This document shows, piece after piece, positions 45,179 to 51,647 of a stretch of 64,000 nucleotides of DNA (the first letter of the stretch is position 1; each line of letters begins with the position of its first letter). The stretch comes from Curtobacterium pusillum (GTDB taxonomy: Bacteria; Actinomycetota; Actinomycetes; Actinomycetales; Microbacteriaceae). Where the stretch lies: positions 186,001-250,000 of the forward strand of contig NZ_VEIY01000005.1 of assembly GCF_007680845.1 (NCBI RefSeq). Direction: 5' to 3'. The position numbers and the translations under genes are program-made. The notes under the pieces are model-generated. The model had not been told where the DNA came from, did no database searches, and saw nothing but the letters and a program-made list of their open reading frames with translations.

Positions 45179-45981
45179 GCGCTCACCGTCCCGGGGACGG
45201 GCAGGCCGAGCAGGTCGCGGAGCGTCCGGCGGTCGGTCACCGGGCCGGTGCCGGCCGTCGGTGTGGCCGTCGGCCTGGAGGCGCGGCTCGGCTCCGGTCC
45301 GCCGGCCGCGGCCAGCAGCACCACCAGCGGGTGCGCCGCGCCACCGAGGACGAGATCGGCCGCCGGGTGGACGACGTCGTGCCAGACCGCGAGGACGGGT
45401 TCGCCCTGCCGACTCGACGGCGTGGTGAGCGGCCCCCGGACGCGGTAGCCGTCCGGTCCCCCGTCGTGGTCGAGCGGGCGGATCCGGTCCGCGTCCGCGA
45501 AGCGCCCGGTGGCCCGGTCGCCGATGATGCTGTCGAGCGGCCACGTGCGCCAGAGCCCGCGGACGACCTCGGCGAACTCGACGGGGTCGTGGTGCGCTCC
45601 GGTCGCGGGCAGCCCGTGGTCGTGCGCACCGACGACGAGCCCCACCCGGCCGTCGAGCACGTGGTCGAGCGAGAGCACGCGACGTGCGACGTTGTACGGG
45701 TGCTCCCGGGTCGGGGCAGCGGCGACGAGGAGCCCGTGCGTGGGCAGCGCCCGACCGAGGGCGAGCGCCGCGGTCGTCGGGTCGAGCCGGTGCCCGCGGC
45801 CGCGGACCGGGTCGAACCGGTCGGTACCGAGCGCGACGACGGCCGCGCCGGAGGCGCGGACGCGGTCAGCGAGCTCGGCGATCCCGCCGGGCCGCGCGAC
45901 GGCGGCAGCGAGGTCGGCGTCGGGCACGGCCACGGTCGTCGGTGCTGGTGTCCCGGTCACGGGAGCTGTCGTACTCGGCAT
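45175..45981 (-). CDS. Shortened NtaA/DszA-like protein, probable internal deletion
   Basis: 268 residues against about 400-450 for the family. It retains LSLDHVLDGRVGLVVGAHD, EFAEVVRGLWRTWPLDSIIGDRATGRFADADRIRPLD and SSRQGEPVLAVWH. It then jumps to a family-like tail (RTLRDLLGLPVPGTVSA), so most of the C-terminal half of the barrel is missing. At the junction lies EPSRASRPTATP, encoded by a fragment of the GGAGGCGCGG repeat (about 45267-45290). The frame is open and a good ribosome site (GGAGGAAC) precedes the ATG, but it is unlikely to be a complete enzyme. Confidence 0.72.
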   Translation of the reverse strand: MPSTTAPVTGTPAPTTVAVPDADLAAAVARPGGIAELADRVRASGAAVVALGTDRFDPVRGRGHRLDPTTAALALGRALPTHGLLVAAAPTREHPYNVARRVLSLDHVLDGRVGLVVGAHDHGLPATGAHHDPVEFAEVVRGLWRTWPLDSIIGDRATGRFADADRIRPLDHDGGPDGYRVRGPLTTPSSRQGEPVLAVWHDVVHPAADLVLGGAAHPLVVLLAAAGGPEPSRASRPTATPTAGTGPVTDRRTLRDLLGLPVPGTVSA

Positions 45982-46025
45982 GTCGTTCCTCCAGTGCGTC
46001 CCCACCCCCGCGCTGTGCGCAGAGC

Positions 46026-46064
46026 GGCCCGCCACCATCGCCTCCCCTGCGTCCGTGGCGGGCC
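46026..46064 (-). promoter_or_regulatory. Hairpin in the leader between the DszC-like and shortened LLM genes
   Basis: GGCCCGCCAC (46026-46035) and GTGGCGGGCC (46055-46064) are perfect 10-base arms with a 19-base loop. The hairpin lies in a 157-base gap between two same-strand genes. It could be the terminator of the upstream gene or a leader structure of the downstream one. Confidence 0.45.
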
Positions 46065-46138
46065 GTTGGGACGACCGTACGGGCCGAGCGGTGCCCGGCG
46101 GGCGGAGGTGTCGTCGGGTTGCGCCTCGTGACGGCGGG

Positions 46139-47362
46139 TTACGTGCGGTCGAGCGGGCTCGCGCCGTTCACGAGCAGGTCACCGACGATGCGCCGTTTGT
46201 GCACGCGCGGGTTGTGCGACGAGAGCGTGCGGGCGTTCCGCCAGTGCCGGTCGAGGCCGAGGGAGCGGAAGGTCCCCGAGGACCCGAGGGCGTCGAACAC
46301 GAGCGTCGTCGCGTCGAGCACGGCGTCGGTCACGACGGTCTGCGCCTGGGCGACGGCGATCCAGCACCGCTCGAGGGCCTGCCGGAGGGCGGGGTCCGTC
46401 GACGGGTCCGCGCCGGTCGCCCGGAGTTCGGTGTGCCGGTCGACGGCGGCGTCCACCGGTCCGAGGCTCGCGGTGAACGCGGCATCAGCGGCGTACACCC
46501 GCGCGGCAACGGTGCCGATCACGCCGAGCAGCTCCGGGTCCTGCGTCGGGTCCGCGGCCGTGCCGTTGTGGTGCCCGCGCGCCCGGGAGCGCAGCGCCTC
46601 CACCCCCTCCCGGAGCGCCGCACGCCCGATGCCGACGAGGATCGCGTGCATGACCGTCTGGTAGTACTGCTCCTGGTACGGGTACCGGGTCGCGTACGGC
46701 AGGACCCGCTCGTCCGGGACGTGCACGTCGGCGTAGGTCACGCTCCCGCTGCCGGTGATCCGCTGCCCGAAGCCGTCCCAGTCGTCGCCGACCGTCACGC
46801 CGGGGTCCGTGGCGTCCACGAGCGCGACGAACCGGGTCCCGGCGTCGTCGAGCGCCAGCACGGTGATCCACCGCGCGTAGACGCTGCCCGTCGAGTAGAA
46901 CTTCCGACCGGTCACACGCCAACCGCCGTCGGGGTCACGGGCGAGCCGGGTGGTGGTGTCCACGCCCGTGGTGTTCGGCGACTCGCTCCATCCGCCGCCG
47001 ACGAACTCACCGGTGCCGAGCCGCTCCACGATCTGCCGGTCGAACGGGCTCCCCTCGGCGTGCACCCGGTCCTCGACGAACGAGAAGTGGTTCCGCCACA
47101 CGTGCGCCAGGTTCGGGTCGACCTCGGCGATCTCCGCGATCGCGCGGAACACGTCCGACAGCCGGGCATCCACCCCGCCCCACCCGACCGGGGTCCGCCA
47201 CCGGGCGAACCCGGCGTCGACGAGCCAGCCGAGCTGCTCGGTGGCGAGCCGTTCCTCACGCTCGCGCTGCCGGGCGTCGACGGCGATCCGGGCGATCACG
47301 GGCCGGATCGGCGCGATCAGTTCCTCGTAACGGTCGTCGGCCGGGATCTCACTCGGACACAT
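46139..47362 (-). CDS. DszC/SfnB-like acyl-CoA dehydrogenase-fold flavin monooxygenase
   Basis: 407 residues of the acyl-CoA dehydrogenase superfamily. The pattern is that of the monooxygenase branch (DszC, SfnB): WSESPNTTGVDTTTRL, WRVTGRKFYSTGSVYARWITVLA, and the C-terminal SLGLDRHWRNARTLSSHNPR. The catalytic Glu of true dehydrogenases is not evident. Such proteins use reduced flavin to oxidise sulfur compounds. The ATG at 47362 has TAGCGT at 47369-47374, six bases upstream. It appears to be the first gene of the cluster. Confidence 0.9.
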   Translation of the reverse strand: MCPSEIPADDRYEELIAPIRPVIARIAVDARQREREERLATEQLGWLVDAGFARWRTPVGWGGVDARLSDVFRAIAEIAEVDPNLAHVWRNHFSFVEDRVHAEGSPFDRQIVERLGTGEFVGGGWSESPNTTGVDTTTRLARDPDGGWRVTGRKFYSTGSVYARWITVLALDDAGTRFVALVDATDPGVTVGDDWDGFGQRITGSGSVTYADVHVPDERVLPYATRYPYQEQYYQTVMHAILVGIGRAALREGVEALRSRARGHHNGTAADPTQDPELLGVIGTVAARVYAADAAFTASLGPVDAAVDRHTELRATGADPSTDPALRQALERCWIAVAQAQTVVTDAVLDATTLVFDALGSSGTFRSLGLDRHWRNARTLSSHNPRVHKRRIVGDLLVNGASPLDRT

Positions 47363-47464
47363 GGCGGCACGCTACCGGCGGAGGGCCGCGGCGGCGGCCG
47401 TCGGTCGCAACGACGCGAAACCCGGCGCAACCCGACGTCACAGAGCGGGGTAGCGTCAGTCGGC

Positions 47465-48181
47465 GTGACGATCGACGACCTGACCGAACCGCTCGCCGGC
47501 CAGGGGTGGGTGCAGATCGGCGAGGTCCTGCTCGCGTTCGCCCTCGCGTCGCTCATCGGCCTCGAGCGGCAGCTCCGCTCGAAGAGCGCCGGCATCCGCA
47601 CCCAGGCCATCGTCGGCACGGCGTCGGCCCTGATGCTGCTCGTGAGCAAGTACGGGTTCGGCGACGTCCTCGTGCCCGGCCACGTCGTGCTCGATCCCTC
47701 GCGCGTCGCCGCGCAGGTCGTCTCCGGCGTCGGGTTCCTCGGCGCCGGGCTCATCCTCACCCGACGCGGAGCCGTCCGTGGCCTGACGACCGCTGCCGCC
47801 GTGTGGGAGACAGCGGCGATCGGCATGGCCGCCGGCGCCGGGCTGTGGTTGCTCGCCCTCGTCGTCACCGCACTGCACTTCGTCGTGGTGTTCGGCTACA
47901 CCGCCCTCATCCGCGCGCTGTCCCGTTCCGCGGAGCAGTCGATGACGTTCGACGTGGTCTACGACGCCGGCCGCGGGGTGCTGCCCGACGTCCTCGCCCT
48001 CGTGACCGCCGCTGGCTGGCGGGTCGCCCGGCTCGTCAAGCAGGAGACCGACCGGGCCGATGCCACCGCGGTCCGCATCGACGTCGCCGGTCGTTCCGAG
48101 GGCGCACTGCTCATCGCCCGGATCGGCGAGGTAGACGGCGTGCGGATCGTCGACCCCTCGGCCGCCGACGACCTGGAGTGA
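47465..48181 (+). CDS. MgtC/SapB-family membrane protein
   Basis: 238 residues. The N-terminal membrane domain has the family signature LIGLERQLRSKSAGIRTQAIVGTASALMLL, followed by GVGFLGAGLILTRRGAVRGLTTAAAVWETAAIGMAAG. The C-terminal 80 residues form a soluble ACT-like domain. Members elsewhere modulate ATP synthase or magnesium homeostasis. TAGCGT lies 8 bases before the GTG start. It is divergent from the DszC-like gene. Confidence 0.92.
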   Translation: MTIDDLTEPLAGQGWVQIGEVLLAFALASLIGLERQLRSKSAGIRTQAIVGTASALMLLVSKYGFGDVLVPGHVVLDPSRVAAQVVSGVGFLGAGLILTRRGAVRGLTTAAAVWETAAIGMAAGAGLWLLALVVTALHFVVVFGYTALIRALSRSAEQSMTFDVVYDAGRGVLPDVLALVTAAGWRVARLVKQETDRADATAVRIDVAGRSEGALLIARIGEVDGVRIVDPSAADDLE

Positions 48182-48193
48182 CGCCGGGGCCTC

Positions 48194-48271
48194 GTCCTTC
48201 CTGATCCACGCCGAGGTCGTCGTCGACCCGGCGCGTGGGATCGAGTCCGGAGGCTGTCCGACGACGGTCGG
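48194..48271 (+). pseudogene. Diverged fragment of the histidine phosphatase gene start
   Basis: This stretch matches the 5' part of the phosphatase gene at about 49852-49930 at roughly 85% identity by eye, including the 20-base run ACGCCGAGGTCGTCGT-GACC with one change. One base is lost near 48245, so the frame is broken. It has the same orientation as the intact gene, and the RT gene lies between the two copies. It is followed by a GGTCGGGGGTCCGC-type short repeat (48265-48310). Confidence 0.8.
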
Positions 48272-48309
48272 CGGTCGGCGGTCGGGGGTCCGCGGTCGGG
48301 GGTCCGCGG

Positions 48310-49794
48310 TCACCAGACGATGCGCGCGAACTCCGCACGGAGGCGTCGCGCTCGCCCGGGGTGCACTTGCTCGACCCACCCGATCCGCCCGAGCAGGTGC
48401 GCCCGGAAGTCCGGGTGACCGGAGCGGTTCTGCGACGCCGCTCCGTGCTCCGCCGCGTTGTGCAGCAGCGCGTGCAGCCGGTCGACCTCGCGACGCCCGG
48501 GCGAGGGCCGGTCGTTCACGACGACGCCGGTGACGGACTGCCGCACGCCGCGACGCCGCACGCGGGTCTTCCCGGGGTTCAGCCGGTGGCCCTGCTCCGT
48601 GACGATCCGGTCCACGCCCCGGAGGAACGCGCCGGTACGGGACGCGAGCCGATCGTCACCGCTGAACGTCAGGTCATCGGCGTACCGCGTGTACACCGCA
48701 CCGACCGCCCCGGCCCACCCCGCGAGTCGGGCGTCGAGGTGGCGGAGCGCCGTGTTCGCGAGCGCCGGCGAGGTCGGTGCACCCTGCGGGAGGTGCGCCG
48801 TGGCGAGCATCCGGCGGAGGGCGGCCCGGTCCTCGGGCGAGCCGCCATCGGGCATCGCGGTGAGGACGTGCGGTGGGACCCGGTGCGTGCAGACCCCGGT
48901 GAGGACGTGCGCGAGGGGCTCCGCGAACCCGGCTGCCCGGAACACGCCGTAGACCCGCGGAGCGGTGACGCTCGCGAAGAACGACGTGAAGTCAGCGGAC
49001 AGGACGACCTGCTGCCCGGTGTGGAGGGCTGCGCTCGTGACGACGCCGCGGCCTGCGACGAACCCGTGCGCGGCGTCGTGCACCGGCAGCGCGGCGAGGA
49101 GCTCGTCGAGGATCGTCCGCTGGGTGCGGCGCAGCATGTCCATGGGCTTCTCGAGGAGGCGCGGTGTGCGTCCCGGACGTCGGACCCACTCGTACCGGTG
49201 GTGGTGCAGCGGGCTCGACGGACCGGGCCGGCGGTTCCACCCACGCGTGTCCGCGAGCCAGAGCAACCGGCCGAGGGTGAGGTCGAGCTCCCTGGCCAGC
49301 TCCGGCAGCGTGTCGACGAGTAGCCGGCTCGTGGTCTCCGGGCGGGCGCGGACGGCCGTGGCCCGTCGTGCCAGCACCCGCACCGGACGGTGGGCCTGCC
49401 GAGAGCGGTGCAGTTCGGCGAGTCGCGGCGACGACGTCAGCACGGCCGCGAGCTGCCGAGGGGCATCGACCGGGGGCCGCGGGTACGCCTCGAGCGCGGC
49501 CGCTACCGCCAGGCCCACGTAGGCGCGTTCGATCCCGACCACGGCCCACCCCGCCGCGGTGAGGTCGTCCGCTGCCCACTGCTCGGCGGTCAGGAAGGCA
49601 TCGGCGAGGGCTCCGGCGACGACGCCGAGGGGCGTGGGGTTCCCGGGGGACCTGTCGGTGCCTCCGTGCGGCAGCGCGCGCGGAGCGCGCCGTCCCGCTC
49701 GGGGCGTGTCGTCCTGCTGGTACTGCGTGCCCCGGGGTGACCCCGGAGAGGTCGGCGCGCCACGCGCGCCGTCCGCCTCCCCCGGGAACTCCAC
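48310..49794 (-). CDS. Retron-type reverse transcriptase
   Basis: 494 residues from the first possible GTG. The RT domain (about 165-490) shows D268 in LSADFTSFFASV, LPQGAPTSPALAN from 335, and catalytic YADD at 371-374. Two retron hallmarks are present: SAALH at 254-258 in place of NAxxH, and VTG at 421-423. An N-terminal domain (about 58-160, ALADAFLTAEQW, AAALEAYPRPP) resembles the extension of myxobacterial-type retron RTs. The first 54 codons coincide with a structured RNA candidate (49632-49796) and have no domain character, so the protein may begin later or the RNA may be dual-purpose. No effector gene is recognised beside it. TAGGGT at 49801-49806 is the presumed -10. Confidence 0.88.
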   Translation of the reverse strand: MEFPGEADGARGAPTSPGSPRGTQYQQDDTPRAGRRAPRALPHGGTDRSPGNPTPLGVVAGALADAFLTAEQWAADDLTAAGWAVVGIERAYVGLAVAAALEAYPRPPVDAPRQLAAVLTSSPRLAELHRSRQAHRPVRVLARRATAVRARPETTSRLLVDTLPELARELDLTLGRLLWLADTRGWNRRPGPSSPLHHHRYEWVRRPGRTPRLLEKPMDMLRRTQRTILDELLAALPVHDAAHGFVAGRGVVTSAALHTGQQVVLSADFTSFFASVTAPRVYGVFRAAGFAEPLAHVLTGVCTHRVPPHVLTAMPDGGSPEDRAALRRMLATAHLPQGAPTSPALANTALRHLDARLAGWAGAVGAVYTRYADDLTFSGDDRLASRTGAFLRGVDRIVTEQGHRLNPGKTRVRRRGVRQSVTGVVVNDRPSPGRREVDRLHALLHNAAEHGAASQNRSGHPDFRAHLLGRIGWVEQVHPGRARRLRAEFARIVW

Positions 49795-49796
49795 GC
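49632..49796 (-). ncRNA. Candidate retron msr-msd RNA
   Basis: The ends are complementary. On the reverse strand 49796-49778 (GCGTGGAGTTCCCGGGGGA) pairs with 49650-49632 over 19 positions with one A-C mismatch, like the a1/a2 repeats of retrons. Just inside a1 come two perfect hairpins: GGCGCGC-GTG-GCGCGCC and CCGGGG-TCA-CCCCGG, resembling msr stems. A GC-rich stem in the 3' half could be msd. A -10 (TAGGGT, 49801-49806) would start transcription at a1. It overlaps the 5' end of the RT reading frame, which is a reason for caution. Confidence 0.6.
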
Positions 49797-49800
49797 GCTC

Positions 49801-49838
49801 ACCCTACGGCGACCTGCCGACGGGCGGCACCCTAGGGT
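49801..49838. promoter_or_regulatory. Divergent promoters of the retron locus and the histidine phosphatase
   Basis: TAGGGT on the reverse strand (49801-49806) lies six bases before the RT GTG and the start of the a1 repeat. TAGGGT on the forward strand (49833-49838) lies six bases before the phosphatase ATG. The latter sits in the perfect palindrome CACCCTAGGGTG (49829-49840). Confidence 0.6.
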
Positions 49839-49844
49839 GGGCGG

Positions 49845-50432
49845 ATGGTCTCCTACTTCCTGACCCACGCCGAGGTCGTCGTGGACCCGGCGCGTGCCAT
49901 CGACTCGTGGGGGCTGTCCGACGACGGTCGGGCCCGGGCCGCGCGGGCGGTCGACGTCGCCTGGCACCCGGGCGTGCGGCGCATCGCGTCGAGCACGGAG
50001 CACAAGGCCGTCGAGACCGCTGCCGTGCTCGGTGCCGCGACCGGCATCGTCCCCGCGACGGATGCCGAGCTGGGCGAGATCGACCGGAGTGCCACGGGGT
50101 ACCTGCCGTTCGACGAGTTCGAGGGCGTCGTCGACCGCTTCTTCGCCTCGCCCGCGGAGTCCGTGCGGGGGTGGGAGCGCGCGGTCGACGCCCAGGAGCG
50201 GATCGTGGCGGCCGTCCGGCGGATCGTGGGGTCGGGCGGTGGTGGCGGCGGCGCTGTCGGTGGTGACGTGACGTTCGTGTCGCACGGGGCCGTCGGGGCG
50301 CTGCTGCTCGCGGACCTGTGCGGCGAGCCGGTGTCCCGCGCGCTCGACCAGCCGGGCATGGGCAGCGTGTTCGCGTTCGACCCGGTGGCCTGGCGTGCGA
50401 CGACCCGCTGGCGGCGGGTGCCGGCGCGCTGA
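49845..50432 (+). CDS. Histidine phosphatase-family protein with an altered RHG motif
   Basis: 195 residues of the phosphoglycerate mutase/SixA superfamily. The N-terminal RHGE motif reads THAE (YFLTHAEVVVDP): the nucleophile His is kept and the Arg is lost. Downstream, IASSTEHKAVETAAVLG and VTFVSHGAVGALL keep the other landmarks, including the second His. A Gly-rich insertion lies before the last motif. It may be a weak phosphatase or have another role. The leaderless start is supported by TAGGGT six bases upstream. A diverged fragment of its 5' end lies at 48194-48271. Confidence 0.85.
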   Translation: MVSYFLTHAEVVVDPARAIDSWGLSDDGRARAARAVDVAWHPGVRRIASSTEHKAVETAAVLGAATGIVPATDAELGEIDRSATGYLPFDEFEGVVDRFFASPAESVRGWERAVDAQERIVAAVRRIVGSGGGGGGAVGGDVTFVSHGAVGALLLADLCGEPVSRALDQPGMGSVFAFDPVAWRATTRWRRVPAR

Positions 50433-50456
50433 CGCCCCGCGCGGCCTCGGCCCCGG

Positions 50457-50494
50457 CGTGCCCGGCGGCCCGGCGTGCCCGGCCGCCGGGCACG
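50457..50494 (+). terminator. Perfect hairpin after the histidine phosphatase gene
   Basis: CGTGCCCGGCGGCC (50457-50470) and its exact complement (50481-50494) form a 14-bp stem with a 10-base loop, 25 bases after the stop codon. Confidence 0.8.
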
Positions 50495-50500
50495 TGCGCA

Positions 50501-50627
50501 TGCAGCGACACCGCACCGGTCGATCGACGCGTGGCACGTCGCACGATGCACACGCACCCGGTGCACGCGCAAGTTCCGACACCGCACCCGGCGATCGACG
50601 CGTGGGATGTCGCACGATGCACACGCA
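50501..50627. repeat. CGACACCGCAC element, two tandem copies
   Basis: Copy 2 spans 50501-50556 and copy 3 spans 50573-50627. Each reads CGACACCGCACC, about 4 bases, GATCGACGCGTG, a short variable part, GTCGCACGATGCACACGCA. They are related to 31768-31818. They lie between convergent genes. The remainder of the gap to 50708 is Pro/Arg-biased GC-rich sequence with no gene. Confidence 0.8.
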
Positions 50628-50708
50628 TCGCCGCGCCCGCCGCGCCCCGCGCCGGTCGCCCCCGCGCCCCGCCCGCCCGCCGCGTGCCGCGCCCCCGCCC
50701 CCCGCGCC

Positions 50709-51500
50709 TCAGGCCGGCAGCAACTCCCCCGCCTCGACGGCCACGTCGAGCCGGTTCTCCGCCGGCGGCAACGGGCACGTCGCGTGCACGGTGTACGCGC
50801 ACGGCAGGTTCGTCGCCCGGTTGAAGTCGATCGTCGTCGCGCCGGAGGCGTCCGGCGCCGGCACGTCCAGACTCCGGTTCGCCGCGTACGTCGTCACCCC
50901 GCTCGTTCGGTCCGTGAACAGCACGTGCAACCCGTCCCCGTGCCCGTTGAACGCCAGGAGCGACTGCGGCCCGTCGAGGTCGAACGTCAGCACGCCCGGC
51001 GCCTCGTACACGTGCTGCAGCCCGTCGACGACCGACCCCACCGTGACCGACCGCGGCGTGTCGAACGGCTCGAAGTGCGCGTCGACGACGAACGCCGGGT
51101 CGGGTGCGTAGGAGGGCGTCCCCGGGTAGGAGACCCGCGTCGGGTTCGACGGGTGCCGCGGCCGGATCACGTCGTTGCCGCCGCGCCGGGCGACCTCGAC
51201 GACCACCGTCTCGTCGCCGTCCTGCCACAGCACCGCCGTGCTCGAGCGCTCCGGCAGTGGACCGAAGCGGTGCGTGCCGGTGACGCGGACGCCGTCGACC
51301 TCGATCGACTCCCCGTCGTCGAGCACGACGACGGGGCCGTCCTCGGAGGTCGACCACGAACCGGGAGCGTCGTCGAACCGGTCGGGCGTCCCGGTCAGCC
51401 AGCGGATGCTCGTGATCGCCAGGAAGCCGTGCTCGTCGGCCCGGGCGCGCTCGTGCTCGTGGTGCCACGTGGCCCAGGCGTCGCGGAAGTCGGTGCTCAT
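50709..51500 (-). CDS. DUF1684 domain protein
   Basis: 263 residues. The start FRDAWATWHHEHERARADEHGFLAITSIRWL matches DUF1684. So do PSNPTRVSYPGTPSYAPDPAFVVDAHFEPF, FDLDGPQSLLAF and the C-terminal TIDFNRATNLPCAYTVHATCPLPPAENRLDVAVEAGE. The function is unknown, though the domain is widespread in actinobacteria. TACGGT at 51507-51512, six bases before the ATG, supports the start. Confidence 0.93.
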   Translation of the reverse strand: MSTDFRDAWATWHHEHERARADEHGFLAITSIRWLTGTPDRFDDAPGSWSTSEDGPVVVLDDGESIEVDGVRVTGTHRFGPLPERSSTAVLWQDGDETVVVEVARRGGNDVIRPRHPSNPTRVSYPGTPSYAPDPAFVVDAHFEPFDTPRSVTVGSVVDGLQHVYEAPGVLTFDLDGPQSLLAFNGHGDGLHVLFTDRTSGVTTYAANRSLDVPAPDASGATTIDFNRATNLPCAYTVHATCPLPPAENRLDVAVEAGELLPA

Positions 51501-51582
51501 CCCTCGACCGTACGACCTCCGGCACGGAGGTCGCGACGCGACCCGTCTCGGTTCGTCACGCGGTGCGGTGGCGGCGACCCGC

Positions 51583-51625
51583 TCGGGAGGCGCGGTGCGG
51601 GTCCGACGTGCACCGCGCCTCCCGA
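51583..51625. repeat. GGAGGCGCGG palindromic repeat, copy 4
   Basis: Arms TCGGGAGGCGCGGTGC and its complement (16 bases, perfect) around an 11-base centre, 22 bases beyond the ROK gene stop codon. Probably the terminator of that gene. Confidence 0.85.
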
Positions 51626-51647
51626 CCGGTGCGGGCCCACCGTTCGC

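Noticed and set aside
46026-46064. SAM or other sulfur-responsive riboswitch before the shortened monooxygenase gene
   Set aside because: Only a simple hairpin is visible; I could not find the conserved junction or pseudoknot of a known riboswitch.
49632-49796. Ordinary coding N-terminus of the RT
   Set aside because: Not fully excluded, but the segment has no domain pattern, is biased to Gly/Arg/Pro, and its 19-base terminal pairing and two perfect hairpins are better explained by RNA structure.
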